This document shows positions 46,172 to 54,916 of a stretch of 64,000 bases of DNA, piece after piece. The position numbers and the translations under genes were made by a program. The notes under the pieces are model-generated. The model was not told the origin of the DNA, ran no database searches, and saw only the letters and a program-made list of their open reading frames with translations. The DNA comes from Candidatus Galacturonatibacter soehngenii (GTDB lineage Bacteria > Bacillota > Clostridia > Lachnospirales > Lachnospiraceae): NCBI RefSeq assembly GCF_008830185.1, contig NZ_WAGX01000008.1, positions 310,001 through 374,000 on the forward strand. The letters run 5' to 3'. Every line of letters begins with the position of its first letter. Within the stretch, counting starts at the first letter, position 1.

Positions 46172-46200
46172 AAGATAGTTAGCAGGAGGAAGGAGAAAAG

Positions 46201-47241
46201 ATGCGAATTAAATCAAAGGATATAGCAAAAGAATTAAATCTTTCTCCTGCTACAGTATCGTTAGTGTTAAACGGGCGACCTGGGGTAAATGAAAAGACCA
46301 GGAAGAAGGTTCTTGATTATATGGAGAACGTAGCCATGAAAGAATATAGGACGCATCACAACGGTGTAAAAGAAGGCATGGTTGTGATGATAAACTATAT
46401 GAAACATGGTATTGTCCTAAAAAGAGGGAAAGGATCAACGATTTTACCCATACATATGCAAATGGAAGAGGCAGTAAGAAAAGCAGGATATGAGTTTAAA
46501 ATCATTGATTACTGGGAAGAAAAGACTGAGATAGAAACTTTGATAGAAGAATTAACGATACAAAAAGTGAAGGGAATTTATATCCTGGCAGCAGAAATGC
46601 ACCAAGCAGATATTTATCCCTTTTTAAAATTAAAAATTCCGATTGTTGTAGGTGACAACCTTTTTAATGAGCAAGGAATTGACAGTTTTTTAGTGGATAA
46701 TGAAGAGGGAATTGCAAGGGGAGTAAATTATCTTGTGGAAAAAGGTCACAGTAATATTGTATACCTTGCAGAAAACTTAAATATCTTTAATTTTATGGAA
46801 AGGCGAGAAGCATTTATACGAGAAATGGCAAAGCGTGGGGTTAACACGAGTAAAAGGATAAGGAATTTAGGAAATAATGTAGATGAAGTTTATGAATCTA
46901 TGAAAAAATATCTGGATGAAGGAGTAAAAAAGACAAGTGCCTTCATACTAGAAAGCTCTGTTGTATCACTAGGAGTAAGTCGAGCAATCTTAGAAAGACA
47001 AATCAAGATTCCCAAAGATATCTCTCTTATTGGCTTTGATGCATTGCCTCCAATCAGTTTACTTAAAATAGAATTAACACTTGTTAAGGGGACGCATACT
47101 AGAAGACATCTAGCAGCAATCAAGCATCTTTTACGTAGAATTGAAGACAATGAAACGGAAATTGTACGTACCTATTATAAAACCAGATTATTAGAAGGAA
47201 ATAGCGTATTTGACAAAACAAAATATATTTACCATGCCTGA
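46201..47241 (+). CDS. LacI-family regulator
   Basis: A 346-residue LacI-type protein with HTH IKSKDIAKELNLSPATVSLV at the start and a sugar-binding-like domain from about 60. Translated from a site with AGGAGGAAGGAG. Downstream of glycogen phosphorylase and upstream of a PTS operon that is preceded by a palindrome (47371-47383). It could control either or both. Confidence 0.9.
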   Translation: MRIKSKDIAKELNLSPATVSLVLNGRPGVNEKTRKKVLDYMENVAMKEYRTHHNGVKEGMVVMINYMKHGIVLKRGKGSTILPIHMQMEEAVRKAGYEFKIIDYWEEKTEIETLIEELTIQKVKGIYILAAEMHQADIYPFLKLKIPIVVGDNLFNEQGIDSFLVDNEEGIARGVNYLVEKGHSNIVYLAENLNIFNFMERREAFIREMAKRGVNTSKRIRNLGNNVDEVYESMKKYLDEGVKKTSAFILESSVVSLGVSRAILERQIKIPKDISLIGFDALPPISLLKIELTLVKGTHTRRHLAAIKHLLRRIEDNETEIVRTYYKTRLLEGNSVFDKTKYIYHA

Positions 47242-47279
47242 CGTGTTTTTAAAGAAAATTTAAAAACACGTCATTTTAT
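47240..47279 (+). terminator. strong intrinsic terminator
   Basis: GACGTGTTTTTAAA (47240-47253) and TTTAAAAACACGTC (47259-47272) form a perfect 14-bp stem, followed by ATTTTAT. The stem begins within the stop codon of the LacI gene. Confidence 0.9.
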
Positions 47280-47370
47280 ACAAAAAAATATCCGATGTTT
47301 TGGGGTTAGAATGACAAATCTGATAAAAAAGTAGAAAAGTGGCGAGGGGATTGTCCAGTTTTTAAAAAAA

Positions 47371-47383
47371 TGTTAAGGTAACA
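47371..47383. promoter_or_regulatory. palindrome before the PTS operon
   Basis: TGTTA-AGG-TAACA lies 66 bases upstream of the PTS start codon. A candidate operator for the LacI-type regulator encoded just upstream. Confidence 0.5.
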
Positions 47384-47449
47384 TTATCAAGGATAGGCGC
47401 GCACCCTTTGATAAAAACGCAAACAAGTGATATCGGAGGAGGTATAGTT

Positions 47450-48820
47450 ATGGCAAAGAAAAACTATGATGATTTGTCAACAAATATTGTAGCAAATGTA
47501 GGTGGAGAAGGTAACGTAAGCTCCCTCTTTCATTGTGCAACACGTCTTCGTTTTAAGGTTAAGGACAAAGACAAAGTAGACAAAGAGGCGTTGATGAGAA
47601 TTAGCGGTGTGATTACTGTGATAGAGGCAGGCGGTCAAATCCAAGTAGTCATTGGGAATCAAGTTGGAGAAGTCTATGATACAATCATTAAAAATACAGG
47701 AATTAAAGCAGATGAAAATAACGAAGAGGTAAAAACAGAAGAAAAAAAGAATCTAGTGAGTAGTTTTATGGAGACGATATCTGGAATTTTTGCACCAATT
47801 CTTGGAGCAATGTGCGGAGCGGGTATGTTAAAAGGTATTTTGATTCTTTGTACAACCATGAATTGGTTAAATGCAGAAAGCGGAACGTATATGATATTAT
47901 ATGCGGCGGCTGATGGTGTATTTAATTTTCTTCCAGTCTTTTTAGCATATACAGCGGCAAAGAAATTTAAAGCAGATCAATTTGTATCGGTTGGTATTGC
48001 AGCAGCGCTTGTTTACCCAGCCATGACAGCGGCTTTTTCAGCAGGAACTGCTCTTAGCTTTATGGGGATACCAGTTACACTAGTAAGCTATACCTCATCG
48101 GTAATTCCTATCATTATATCAGTTTATGTACTTTCAAAATTAGAAATCGTTTTAAAAAAGATTCTTCCAGATGTAATCAAAAACTTTATGAAACCTTTAC
48201 TAAGCTTTGCAATTATGGTACCTGCTACTTATCTTTTAATTGGACCAGTTGCAGATACAGCTGGTAAAGTGTTAGCGTCTGGTTATACAGGTTTAGTAGC
48301 CTTTAATCCAGCTGTTTCAGGATTTGTGATTGGTCTTATTTGGCCAGCAGTTGTTATGTTTGGACTACATTGGGGATTCGCACCAATTGTATTTAACAAC
48401 ATAGCACAATACGGAAGAGATACGATGTTTACGATAACAGGGCCAAACAATATGGCACAGGCTGGCGCTACGTTAGGTGTATTCTTAAAGACAAAAAACA
48501 AGGAACTAAAATCTCTTTCGGGATCGGCGGCAATATCTGCGGTACTAGCAGGTATTACAGAGCCAGCTATTTATGGTATTACACTTAAGTATAAAAGACC
48601 GTTTTATATTGGGGCGTTTTTCTCGGGTGTAGCAGGGGCTATTGTAGCCGTAAGTGGTGCAAGTGCACCAACACTTTTATCTACAAGCATTTTAACCCTT
48701 CCAGGGTATATCGGAAAAGGTTTTGTAGGTTTCTTGATTGCTTGTGCAATTGCATACTTTGGATCTGCCATTGTAACATACTTCTTTGGCTACAAAGACT
48801 CTAAGTTAGAAGATAAATAG
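47450..48820 (+). CDS. PTS sugar permease, glucose/beta-glucoside IIBC type
   Basis: A 456-residue protein. The IIB domain (about 1-85) carries the phosphorylated C29 in LFHCATRLRF. The IIC membrane domain (about 105-450) has ten helices and GITEPAIYGITLKYKRP, typical of the beta-glucoside (BglP) group. No IIA domain is attached, and none is encoded nearby, so it must use one from elsewhere. GGAGGAGG precedes ATG 47450. Confidence 0.93.
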   Translation: MAKKNYDDLSTNIVANVGGEGNVSSLFHCATRLRFKVKDKDKVDKEALMRISGVITVIEAGGQIQVVIGNQVGEVYDTIIKNTGIKADENNEEVKTEEKKNLVSSFMETISGIFAPILGAMCGAGMLKGILILCTTMNWLNAESGTYMILYAAADGVFNFLPVFLAYTAAKKFKADQFVSVGIAAALVYPAMTAAFSAGTALSFMGIPVTLVSYTSSVIPIIISVYVLSKLEIVLKKILPDVIKNFMKPLLSFAIMVPATYLLIGPVADTAGKVLASGYTGLVAFNPAVSGFVIGLIWPAVVMFGLHWGFAPIVFNNIAQYGRDTMFTITGPNNMAQAGATLGVFLKTKNKELKSLSGSAAISAVLAGITEPAIYGITLKYKRPFYIGAFFSGVAGAIVAVSGASAPTLLSTSILTLPGYIGKGFVGFLIACAIAYFGSAIVTYFFGYKDSKLEDK

Positions 48821-48854
48821 CAAAATCCGAAAGAAGTAAGATGGAGGATATCAA

Positions 48855-50138
48855 TTGAGTAATATAAGAATAAGCAACAATAAAAGTAACTTTTTAAAAG
48901 ACGATAAACCGTTTTTTTATCTGGCAGATACCATTTGGAGTGCATTTACTAATGTTACCATACAAGAGTGGGCGTACTACTTAAAGAGAAGAAAAATGCA
49001 AGGCTTTAATGTCCTTCAGATAAATACGTTACCACAATGGGATCGTTGCTGGTCTGATGTCGGTGTGTATCCTTTTCCTACAAAGGACGGTCAACAATTT
49101 GACTTTACGACTTTTGAGGAAGAGTATTTTCAAAGAGCGAGAAAAATGTGTGAAATGGCGGTTGAACAAGGTTTTCAATTAGCCTTAGTGGTTCTTTGGC
49201 TTAACTATGTACCTGGAACGTGGGGGAGTCGTATGACAGATAAAAATATTATGCCAAAAGATTTTGTTCCAACGTATGTAGAAAAAGTCATTGAAGAATT
49301 TGATGAGTATCATCCAATCTACATGGTGAGTGGAGATACGGACTTTGATACACAAGAGTCAATTGAGTATTATAAGATAGCTTTGGATATTTTATGTGAA
49401 AAAAGTCCAGACAGCTTAAAAACACTTCACATCAAACGAGGTTATGATTTAATACCAGATGAATTATTGAATCAAATAGATTTTTATATGTTTCAGTCAG
49501 GGCATAATAAAACGCAACAGGATATGGCATATCGATTACCAGAAATATTTGCAAAGAAATATCCGAAAAAGCCAATGATTAATGCAGAACCTTGCTATGA
49601 ACAAATGGGATTTAGCCGCGAAGAGTATGGAAGATTTGAAAAAGAAGACACTCGCAAAGCAGCATGGACGTCTATTTTATCTGGTGCATGTGCAGGCGTT
49701 ACCTATGGAGCTCATGGTATCTGGAATTGGAATAAAATTAATTGTCCATCAAATCCGATTCTTGGAGAAGGATTTGATAAGCCATTTACTTGGCAAGAAG
49801 CCATTGAGTTTCAAGGGGCATGGGATTATGGATATATCAAATATCTATTGCATCAATACCGTGTTGATTATTTGGAGCCAGTGAACCACTTATTAGGAAA
49901 CGATACACAAGAAATACGTGTGGCAAAAGCAAAGGATAAGTATTTCATATACGCAAAGCATAATACTAGCATAAAGATTCTAGAAGACTTAAGCAATTAT
50001 CAGGCACTAGCGATTGATTTAGATAAAAAAAGAATTTCAGATATAGAGATTAATTGTACAAAAAAAGAATCTACTATTGAAATGCATCCATTTTATAAAG
50101 ATGTATTAATCATTCTTGAAAAAAGAAGTGAGAATTAA
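48855..50138 (+). CDS. DUF4038 / GH140-like glycosidase
   Basis: A 427-residue TIM-barrel protein. The start RISNNKSNFLKDDKPFFYLADTIWS and WAYYLKRRKMQGFNVLQI are typical of DUF4038 apiosidase-like proteins; catalytic carboxylates likely lie in VSGDTDF and MINAEPCYEQMG. No signal peptide, so it acts in the cytoplasm. TTG start at 48855 with TGGAGG upstream. It follows the PTS permease by 34 bp, so it probably acts on the sugar that permease brings in. Confidence 0.82.
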   Translation: MSNIRISNNKSNFLKDDKPFFYLADTIWSAFTNVTIQEWAYYLKRRKMQGFNVLQINTLPQWDRCWSDVGVYPFPTKDGQQFDFTTFEEEYFQRARKMCEMAVEQGFQLALVVLWLNYVPGTWGSRMTDKNIMPKDFVPTYVEKVIEEFDEYHPIYMVSGDTDFDTQESIEYYKIALDILCEKSPDSLKTLHIKRGYDLIPDELLNQIDFYMFQSGHNKTQQDMAYRLPEIFAKKYPKKPMINAEPCYEQMGFSREEYGRFEKEDTRKAAWTSILSGACAGVTYGAHGIWNWNKINCPSNPILGEGFDKPFTWQEAIEFQGAWDYGYIKYLLHQYRVDYLEPVNHLLGNDTQEIRVAKAKDKYFIYAKHNTSIKILEDLSNYQALAIDLDKKRISDIEINCTKKESTIEMHPFYKDVLIILEKRSEN

Positions 50139-50142
50139 CAAG

Positions 50143-50176
50143 TAAAAGGACAGGGGATTAACCTTGTCCTTTGCTT
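50143..50176. terminator. bidirectional terminator
   Basis: AAAGGACAGGGGATTAACC pairs with CCTTGTCCTTT, between the DUF4038 gene and the convergent dehydrogenase. Confidence 0.75.
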
Positions 50177-50177
50177 C

Positions 50178-50915
50178 TTAAAACCATCCTCCATCAAGTG
50201 AAATAATCTGACCCGTCAAATAAGAATGTCCCTTAGCTAAATCATAAGTTAAATCTGCAACTTCCTCTGTCTTCGCAAAACGATTTGCGGGGATTTCTTC
50301 TATTAAAGAAGCTCGTTCCTCCTCGTCAAGAAACTGATTCATTTTAGTATCGATTACTCCACAGGCGATGGCATTTACCTGTATATTGCTTGGGGCAAGT
50401 TCCTTTGCTAAAGCTTTTGTAAATGCATTCATACCACCTTTTGAGGCAGAATAAGCTACTTCACAAGAGGCACCATAAATTCCCCATACAGAAGAGATGT
50501 TAATAATTTTTCCACATTTTTGGTGGTTCATATGAGGAATCGCTAGTTTTGAACAGTAAAAAGTAGAAGAAAGATTAGTGTGAATTACCTGATTCCATTC
50601 ATCGACACTCAAATCTGTCAAAAGTCCAATGTGAGAAATACCTACATTGTTTATCAGTATATCAACCCCGTCATAACGTTCTTTGATTTCCTGAAATAAA
50701 CGTTTTACATTTTCATAGACACTAAGGTCTGCAGCAAACGAATGACAAGTACATGCATAGTCTTGCTTCAATAAACGTTTGAGATCATTGAGCTGATTCA
50801 CAGATTTATTCCCAGTTATTATTATATTTTGAAATCCTTCCTTTGCAAATTTTATTGCAATAGAAGCACCAATACCTTTTGACGCACCTGTAATTAGTAC
50901 AGTTTTCGCATTCAT
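50178..50915 (-). CDS. short-chain dehydrogenase/reductase (FabG-like)
   Basis: A 245-residue SDR with the nucleotide motif TGASKGIG near residue 9, NNVG near 88, catalytic YSASKGG (Tyr-x3-Lys) near 150, and the C-terminal LTGQIISLDGGW. This is the FabG-type layout for a 3-oxoacyl-ACP or other ketone reductase. It stands alone, without other fatty acid genes, so the substrate is uncertain. Confidence 0.9.
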   Translation of the reverse strand: MNAKTVLITGASKGIGASIAIKFAKEGFQNIIITGNKSVNQLNDLKRLLKQDYACTCHSFAADLSVYENVKRLFQEIKERYDGVDILINNVGISHIGLLTDLSVDEWNQVIHTNLSSTFYCSKLAIPHMNHQKCGKIINISSVWGIYGASCEVAYSASKGGMNAFTKALAKELAPSNIQVNAIACGVIDTKMNQFLDEEERASLIEEIPANRFAKTEEVADLTYDLAKGHSYLTGQIISLDGGWF

Positions 50916-51027
50916 GTTACAAGAGTCCTTTCTATATTATATGTATATCATAGTATTATCATAATACGTTATCAATAGTTGTGCAAATACTTGTTTCGTT
51001 TGTATTGAAAAACATTGTCAAAATTAG

Positions 51028-51056
51028 TTGAATCTCAGATAGCAAAACGATATAAT
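51028..51056 (+). promoter_or_regulatory. promoter of the second trxB
   Basis: TTGAAT (51028-51033), a 17-bp spacer and TATAAT (51051-51056). Confidence 0.75.
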
Positions 51057-51109
51057 GTGGAGAAAGAACTATTATATAGAAGAAAAGCAAAAAAACAGGA
51101 GATGATAAC

Positions 51110-52027
51110 ATGTACGATTTGATTATTATTGGTTCAGGACCGGCAGGACTTTCAGCGGCAATTTATGCTCAACGTGCTGTACTTAACACCTTAGTAATAG
51201 AAAAAAATGTAATGAGTGGAGGTCAGATTTTAAATACTTATGAGGTAGATAACTATCCTGGTTATAAAGGGATTAATGGATTTGATCTGGGTATGAAATT
51301 AAGGGAGCATGCCGATGAACTTGGTGCTAAATTTGTGGAAGCAGATGTTACATCAATTCAAGTAGAAGGTGTGATAAAAAAAGTTATTACCAATCAAGGC
51401 ACTTATGAAACCAAAGCTATTATTATTGCCACTGGTGCTAGATATCGAAAGCTAGATGTACCTGGGGAAGCACAATATGCAGGAATGGGTGTATCCTATT
51501 GTGCTACTTGTGATGGTGCTTTTTTTCGAAACAAAACAACTTGTGTTGTAGGTGGAGGAGATGTAGCAGTAGAAGATGCAATCTTTTTAGCAAGAATGTG
51601 TGAGAAAGTATATGTCATTCATAGAAGAGATGAATTTCGAGCGGCTAAAAGTTTACAGGATAAGTTATTTTCTTTGGATAATGTGGAAATTATCTGGGAC
51701 AGCACTGTGAAACAGATTAATGGAGAAGACGGGAAAGTAAGTGCAATCGAAATTAAGAATGTAAAAACACAAGAAGAGACGACCATATCTTGTGATGGTG
51801 TGTTTATTGCAGTTGGTATCATACCAAATTCAGACGAATTTAAGGACTTGGTTGCAATGGATGAACAAAGATATCTAGTTGCAGAAGAGGATTGTGTTAC
51901 TAATATAGAAGGAATATTTGCGGCAGGTGACATAAGAACGAAAATGTTAAGACAAATTATTACAGCTGCTAGTGATGGAGCAAATGCAGTTACATCTGTG
52001 CAAAATTATCTAAACTCTGTAAAATAA
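51110..52027 (+). CDS. trxB: thioredoxin reductase, second copy
   Basis: A 305-residue flavoprotein with GSGPAGLSAAIYAQRA, redox CATCDG near 133, GGGDVAVEDA and GDIRTKMLRQ. Similar in layout to the copy at 13162-14064 but clearly diverged, so this is not a recent duplication. It has its own promoter and stands alone; a housekeeping role is likely for this copy and a stress role for the one in the peroxidase operon. Confidence 0.94.
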   Translation: MYDLIIIGSGPAGLSAAIYAQRAVLNTLVIEKNVMSGGQILNTYEVDNYPGYKGINGFDLGMKLREHADELGAKFVEADVTSIQVEGVIKKVITNQGTYETKAIIIATGARYRKLDVPGEAQYAGMGVSYCATCDGAFFRNKTTCVVGGGDVAVEDAIFLARMCEKVYVIHRRDEFRAAKSLQDKLFSLDNVEIIWDSTVKQINGEDGKVSAIEIKNVKTQEETTISCDGVFIAVGIIPNSDEFKDLVAMDEQRYLVAEEDCVTNIEGIFAAGDIRTKMLRQIITAASDGANAVTSVQNYLNSVK

Positions 52028-52056
52028 GGTAAATTATTACAATTATCATTCTATCA

Positions 52057-52085
52057 TTGACATTAAAATGTTAATTTGTTATACT
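52057..52085 (+). promoter_or_regulatory. promoter of the NlpC/P60 gene
   Basis: TTGACA (52057-52062), a 17-bp spacer and TATACT (52080-52085). A consensus-like sigma-A promoter. Confidence 0.8.
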
Positions 52086-52131
52086 TATCTTCGTAATATA
52101 TTTAACAATTATGTAACAAATGGAGAATACG

Positions 52132-53286
52132 ATGGATAAGAATATAATAAAAATTATGACAGGATGTTTAGTAGGAACAATTGTAATTTCAAGCAGTGCA
52201 TTTACAACAAAGGCAGCAACCATTGACTTGGATTTACCCAAAGCAGGAATCACATTTGCGTTAAATGAAAAATACGCAAGTAATCCAGAGACAGCAGACA
52301 GTGAAATTAAAAAAATACTGGAACCTTCGGAATACGATAATATTGCTATAGCAAGAGTTACATACTATGTTAATATGAGAAGTGAGCCTAATGAGGAAAG
52401 TGAAATACTAGGTAAGATTTACAATAATTCAGCAGCTACGATTTTAGAAGAAGAGGGAGACTGGTATTTGGTTAAGTCAGGTACTGTAACTGGATACATA
52501 AAAGCAGAATACTTTGTTACTGGTGAGGAAGCAGAAGCATTAGCCAATGAAGTAGGAACTAGAATAGCTAAAGTGAATACGACTACGTTAAAAGTTCGTA
52601 ATGATGCAAGTTTAGATGCAACCGTACAAACATTAGTTCCAATTGAGGAAGAGATGGAAGTAGTGGAAGAATTAGAAGAGTGGGTAAAGGTTAAGATTGA
52701 CAGTGATGTTCTTGGATTTGTATCGGCCGAATATGTTGATTTAAGAACCGATTTTGTTCAGGCAGAATCCATTGAAGAAGAAAAGGCAAGATTAGCAAAA
52801 GAAGAAGCAGAAAGAAAAGCAGCCGAAGAAGCGGCTAGAGCGGCCGATGAAGCAGCTAAGAAAAAGGCAAGTAAGTCTTCTAAAAGTAAATCGTCCACAG
52901 CAAGTTCTTCTAGCAGTGCTACATCAGGTTCTAGACAAGCAATCGTAAGTTATGCATTACAATTTGTAGGTAATCCATATGTATGGGGTGGCACAAGTCT
53001 TACAAATGGAGCAGATTGTTCTGGATTTACACAGTCTGTATTTGGTGATAATGGTATTTCTATTTCAAGAACTTCAAGAGCCCAAGGTTCTGGTGGACGT
53101 GAAGTATCATTGGATAGTATCCAGCCAGGTGATTTATTATTCTACTCCAACGGAAGTTCAATTAACCACGTTGCAATTTACATAGGAAACGGACAAGTAG
53201 TACACGCAAGTACTGAAAAAACAGGAATTAAAATATCAAATGCATATTATAGAACACCGTGCAAAGCGGTAAGTTATATAGATTAA
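52132..53286 (+). CDS. secreted cell-wall hydrolase: two SH3b domains plus NlpC/P60
   Basis: A 384-residue exported protein. Signal peptide (about 1-30, ending near TTKAA), two bacterial SH3 domains (about 68-130 and 142-200), an Ala/Glu/Lys-rich coiled linker and a Ser-rich segment (about 220-265), and a C-terminal NlpC/P60 peptidase with C296 in NGADCSGF and H346 in INHVAIYIG. It cuts peptide stems of peptidoglycan, typically at gamma-glutamyl-diamino acid bonds. Own promoter and terminator. Confidence 0.94.
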   Translation: MDKNIIKIMTGCLVGTIVISSSAFTTKAATIDLDLPKAGITFALNEKYASNPETADSEIKKILEPSEYDNIAIARVTYYVNMRSEPNEESEILGKIYNNSAATILEEEGDWYLVKSGTVTGYIKAEYFVTGEEAEALANEVGTRIAKVNTTTLKVRNDASLDATVQTLVPIEEEMEVVEELEEWVKVKIDSDVLGFVSAEYVDLRTDFVQAESIEEEKARLAKEEAERKAAEEAARAADEAAKKKASKSSKSKSSTASSSSSATSGSRQAIVSYALQFVGNPYVWGGTSLTNGADCSGFTQSVFGDNGISISRTSRAQGSGGREVSLDSIQPGDLLFYSNGSSINHVAIYIGNGQVVHASTEKTGIKISNAYYRTPCKAVSYID

Positions 53287-53290
53287 CAAA

Positions 53291-53320
53291 AAGAAGCAGC
53301 CAAAGCGGCTGCTTTTTTCA
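53291..53320 (+). terminator. intrinsic terminator (first copy of repeated hairpin)
   Basis: AAGCAGCC (53294-53301) pairs with GGCTGCTT (53307-53314), then T residues. The same 24-base sequence recurs at 53533-53556. Confidence 0.85.
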
Positions 53321-53560
53321 GGCTATCGACAAAGTCGACAGCCTTTAAAATTCATGGCTACCGCCATAAATTTTAGTTGCCGATTGTAAAAATGCTGATT
53401 TTCTCGCACAAGGGCTTTGCCCCTAAAAATCAGCATTTAACACTACAGCGAAAGTGAATTCCGCTTGCGTGATTGAAATGAGAACGCTTCGTCCTCAAAC
53501 TCCCGCTTTCATAAAGCGTTTGTTTACACTCAAAGAAGCAGCCAAAGCGGCTGCTTCTTC
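53291..53560. repeat. array of hairpins bounded by two identical 24-base hairpins
   Basis: Between the two copies lie further stems: 53321-53330 with 53331-53343 (10 bp, one mismatch); 53346-53358 with 53363-53375 (13 bp, one G-T); 53390-53402 with 53426-53438 (13 bp, perfect) enclosing GGGC-TTT-GCCC; and CGCTTT-CAT-AAAGCG further on. The region is richer in G and C than its flanks and has no open frame of note. It looks like a single structured element, either a repeat unit or a noncoding RNA. Confidence 0.65.
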
Positions 53561-53873
53561 TTGTATCGAAAAACACATCAGTTTTGAATAAATTCATTGA
53601 TTATTTTTTGTATTCTTTTAGTAGAATCTTTATCATTTTAAGTATAGAGTTCTTGTAACGTACAAATAATAAATTGGACAAATCAATCTAATAAGTTATA
53701 AGTAACGTGTATATTTTTATATTTCGACCTAATACGAATGGCAGGCAGAATAGAAACAAAAATGTAGAAAAAGAAAGAAAAAATGATTGACAAAAAACGA
53801 AATATACAAGATGCACAAAGTGCGAAAAAAATGCAAAATGAAAGCTAAAAATGCGGGTATTTGTCGATAAAAG

Positions 53874-53944
53874 TTTTCCACATCCAAATTTATGGAAAAT
53901 ATGAAAAAATGGAGTTATACACTAAGTTATCCACATTATCCACA
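53874..53944 (+). promoter_or_regulatory. DnaA-box cluster
   Basis: Two perfect, directly adjoining boxes TTATCCACA (53927-53935 and 53936-53944). Near them are TTTTCCACA (53874-53882) and TTATACACT (53915-53923), each one base from the consensus. No dnaA or dnaN gene is near, so this is not the usual chromosomal origin. Confidence 0.7.
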
Positions 53945-54157
53945 TGGATGGTGTGTGGAAATAGTAAAATTTTGAAGTAAAATAAAAACAAATGTTTTGT
54001 GAAAGTATAATAAATCGTATTTTTAAATCAAAAAAAGAAGAAAAAGTATTGACAATTCTATCGTCAAAATATGGAGGAATGATAGTGAAAAATGTGAGAG
54101 AGTTGTCAAAAAAAACAAACAATATTTCAAAAAAATGTGAAATGGTGGGGGAAACTA

Positions 54158-54185
54158 TTGTAAAATAACTGAAATGTGGTATAAT
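54158..54185 (+). promoter_or_regulatory. hpf promoter
   Basis: TTGTAA (54158-54163), a 16-bp spacer and TATAAT (54180-54185), 61 bases before the start codon. Confidence 0.65.
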
Positions 54186-54246
54186 TACATTACGATATTA
54201 AACAAAATGAAATATTGTAATACAAACAGTAAAGGAGTGGGACATC

Positions 54247-54774
54247 ATGCGTTATAACATTGTTGGCAGGAATATTGATGTAACAGAAGGATTAAGAAGT
54301 GCGATTCATGAAAAGTTAGGTAAATTAGAAAAGTATTTTACTCCTGATACTGAAGTTCAAGTAACTTTAAGTGTTGAGAAAGACAGACAAAAAATCGAGG
54401 TAACCATTCCAGTAAAGGGAAGTATTATCCGTTCAGAGCAAGTAAGCAATGATATGTATGTTTCCATTGATTTGGTAGAAGAAATTATTGAAAGACAATT
54501 AAAAAAATACAAGAACAAAATTATTGACAAAAAACATGGCGATGCTAATTTTAAACAAGAATTTATTGATAAAGAATATGAAGATAATGATGAAGTAAAA
54601 ATTATTAGAACAAAGAAATTTGGCATTAAGCCGATGTATCCAGAAGATGCATGTGTACAGATGGAATTATTAGGACATAATTTCTATGTATTTCGAAATG
54701 CAGAGACAGATGAAGTAAGTGTTGTTTATAAAAGAAAGAATAATACTTATGGCTTAATTGAACCAGAATGCTAA
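54247..54774 (+). CDS. hpf: long-form ribosome hibernation promoting factor
   Basis: A 175-residue protein with the S30AE domain (about 1-100, MRYNIVGRNIDVTEGLR) and the C-terminal dimerisation domain (about 118-172, VKIIRTKKFGIKPMYPEDA). The long form alone can pair 70S ribosomes into 100S dimers when growth slows. Order hpf-secA-prfB, with a TetR operon inserted between the first two, is the one known from many Firmicutes. AAAGGAG precedes the ATG. Confidence 0.96.
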   Translation: MRYNIVGRNIDVTEGLRSAIHEKLGKLEKYFTPDTEVQVTLSVEKDRQKIEVTIPVKGSIIRSEQVSNDMYVSIDLVEEIIERQLKKYKNKIIDKKHGDANFKQEFIDKEYEDNDEVKIIRTKKFGIKPMYPEDACVQMELLGHNFYVFRNAETDEVSVVYKRKNNTYGLIEPEC

Positions 54775-54798
54775 ATGATTATAGAAGTGAGTAAAAGT

Positions 54799-54838
54799 GA
54801 AAGCACCTTGCCCCAGAATGGGACAAGGTGCTTTCATG
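54799..54838 (+). terminator. intrinsic terminator of hpf
   Basis: GAAAGCACCTTG and CAAGGTGCTTTC form a perfect 12-bp stem with loop CCCCAGAATGGGA, which itself can pair further. Confidence 0.85.
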
Positions 54839-54852
54839 CATAGAAAAAGTAA

Positions 54853-54893
54853 TTGACATAGGTTCGTTAAAATGCTAAACTGAACATGTTCAG
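54853..54893 (+). promoter_or_regulatory. TetR promoter and 14-bp operator
   Basis: TTGACA (54853-54858), a 17-bp spacer and TAAACT (54876-54881). The perfect palindrome CTGAACATGTTCAG (54880-54893) overlaps the -10 end, a typical TetR autorepression site. Confidence 0.85.
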
Positions 54894-54916
54894 ATTGTGT
54901 TCTAAAGGAGAAAGAT

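Larger units (their letters stand above)
53561..54246. other. long AT-rich noncoding gap before hpf
   Basis: About 690 bp with no gene that I can support. It contains the DnaA-box cluster at 53874-53944 and the hpf promoter. An inverted TTGAC...GTCAA pair at about 54049-54068 may also bind a regulator. Confidence 0.6.

Noticed and set aside
49582-49884. 100-codon frame within the DUF4038 gene
   Set aside because: It overlaps the real gene in another frame and has no family features.
53874-53944. Possible replication origin
   Set aside because: DnaA boxes are present, but no dnaA, dnaN, rpmH or gyr genes lie nearby and the surrounding order (hpf, secA, prfB) is that of an ordinary chromosomal region.
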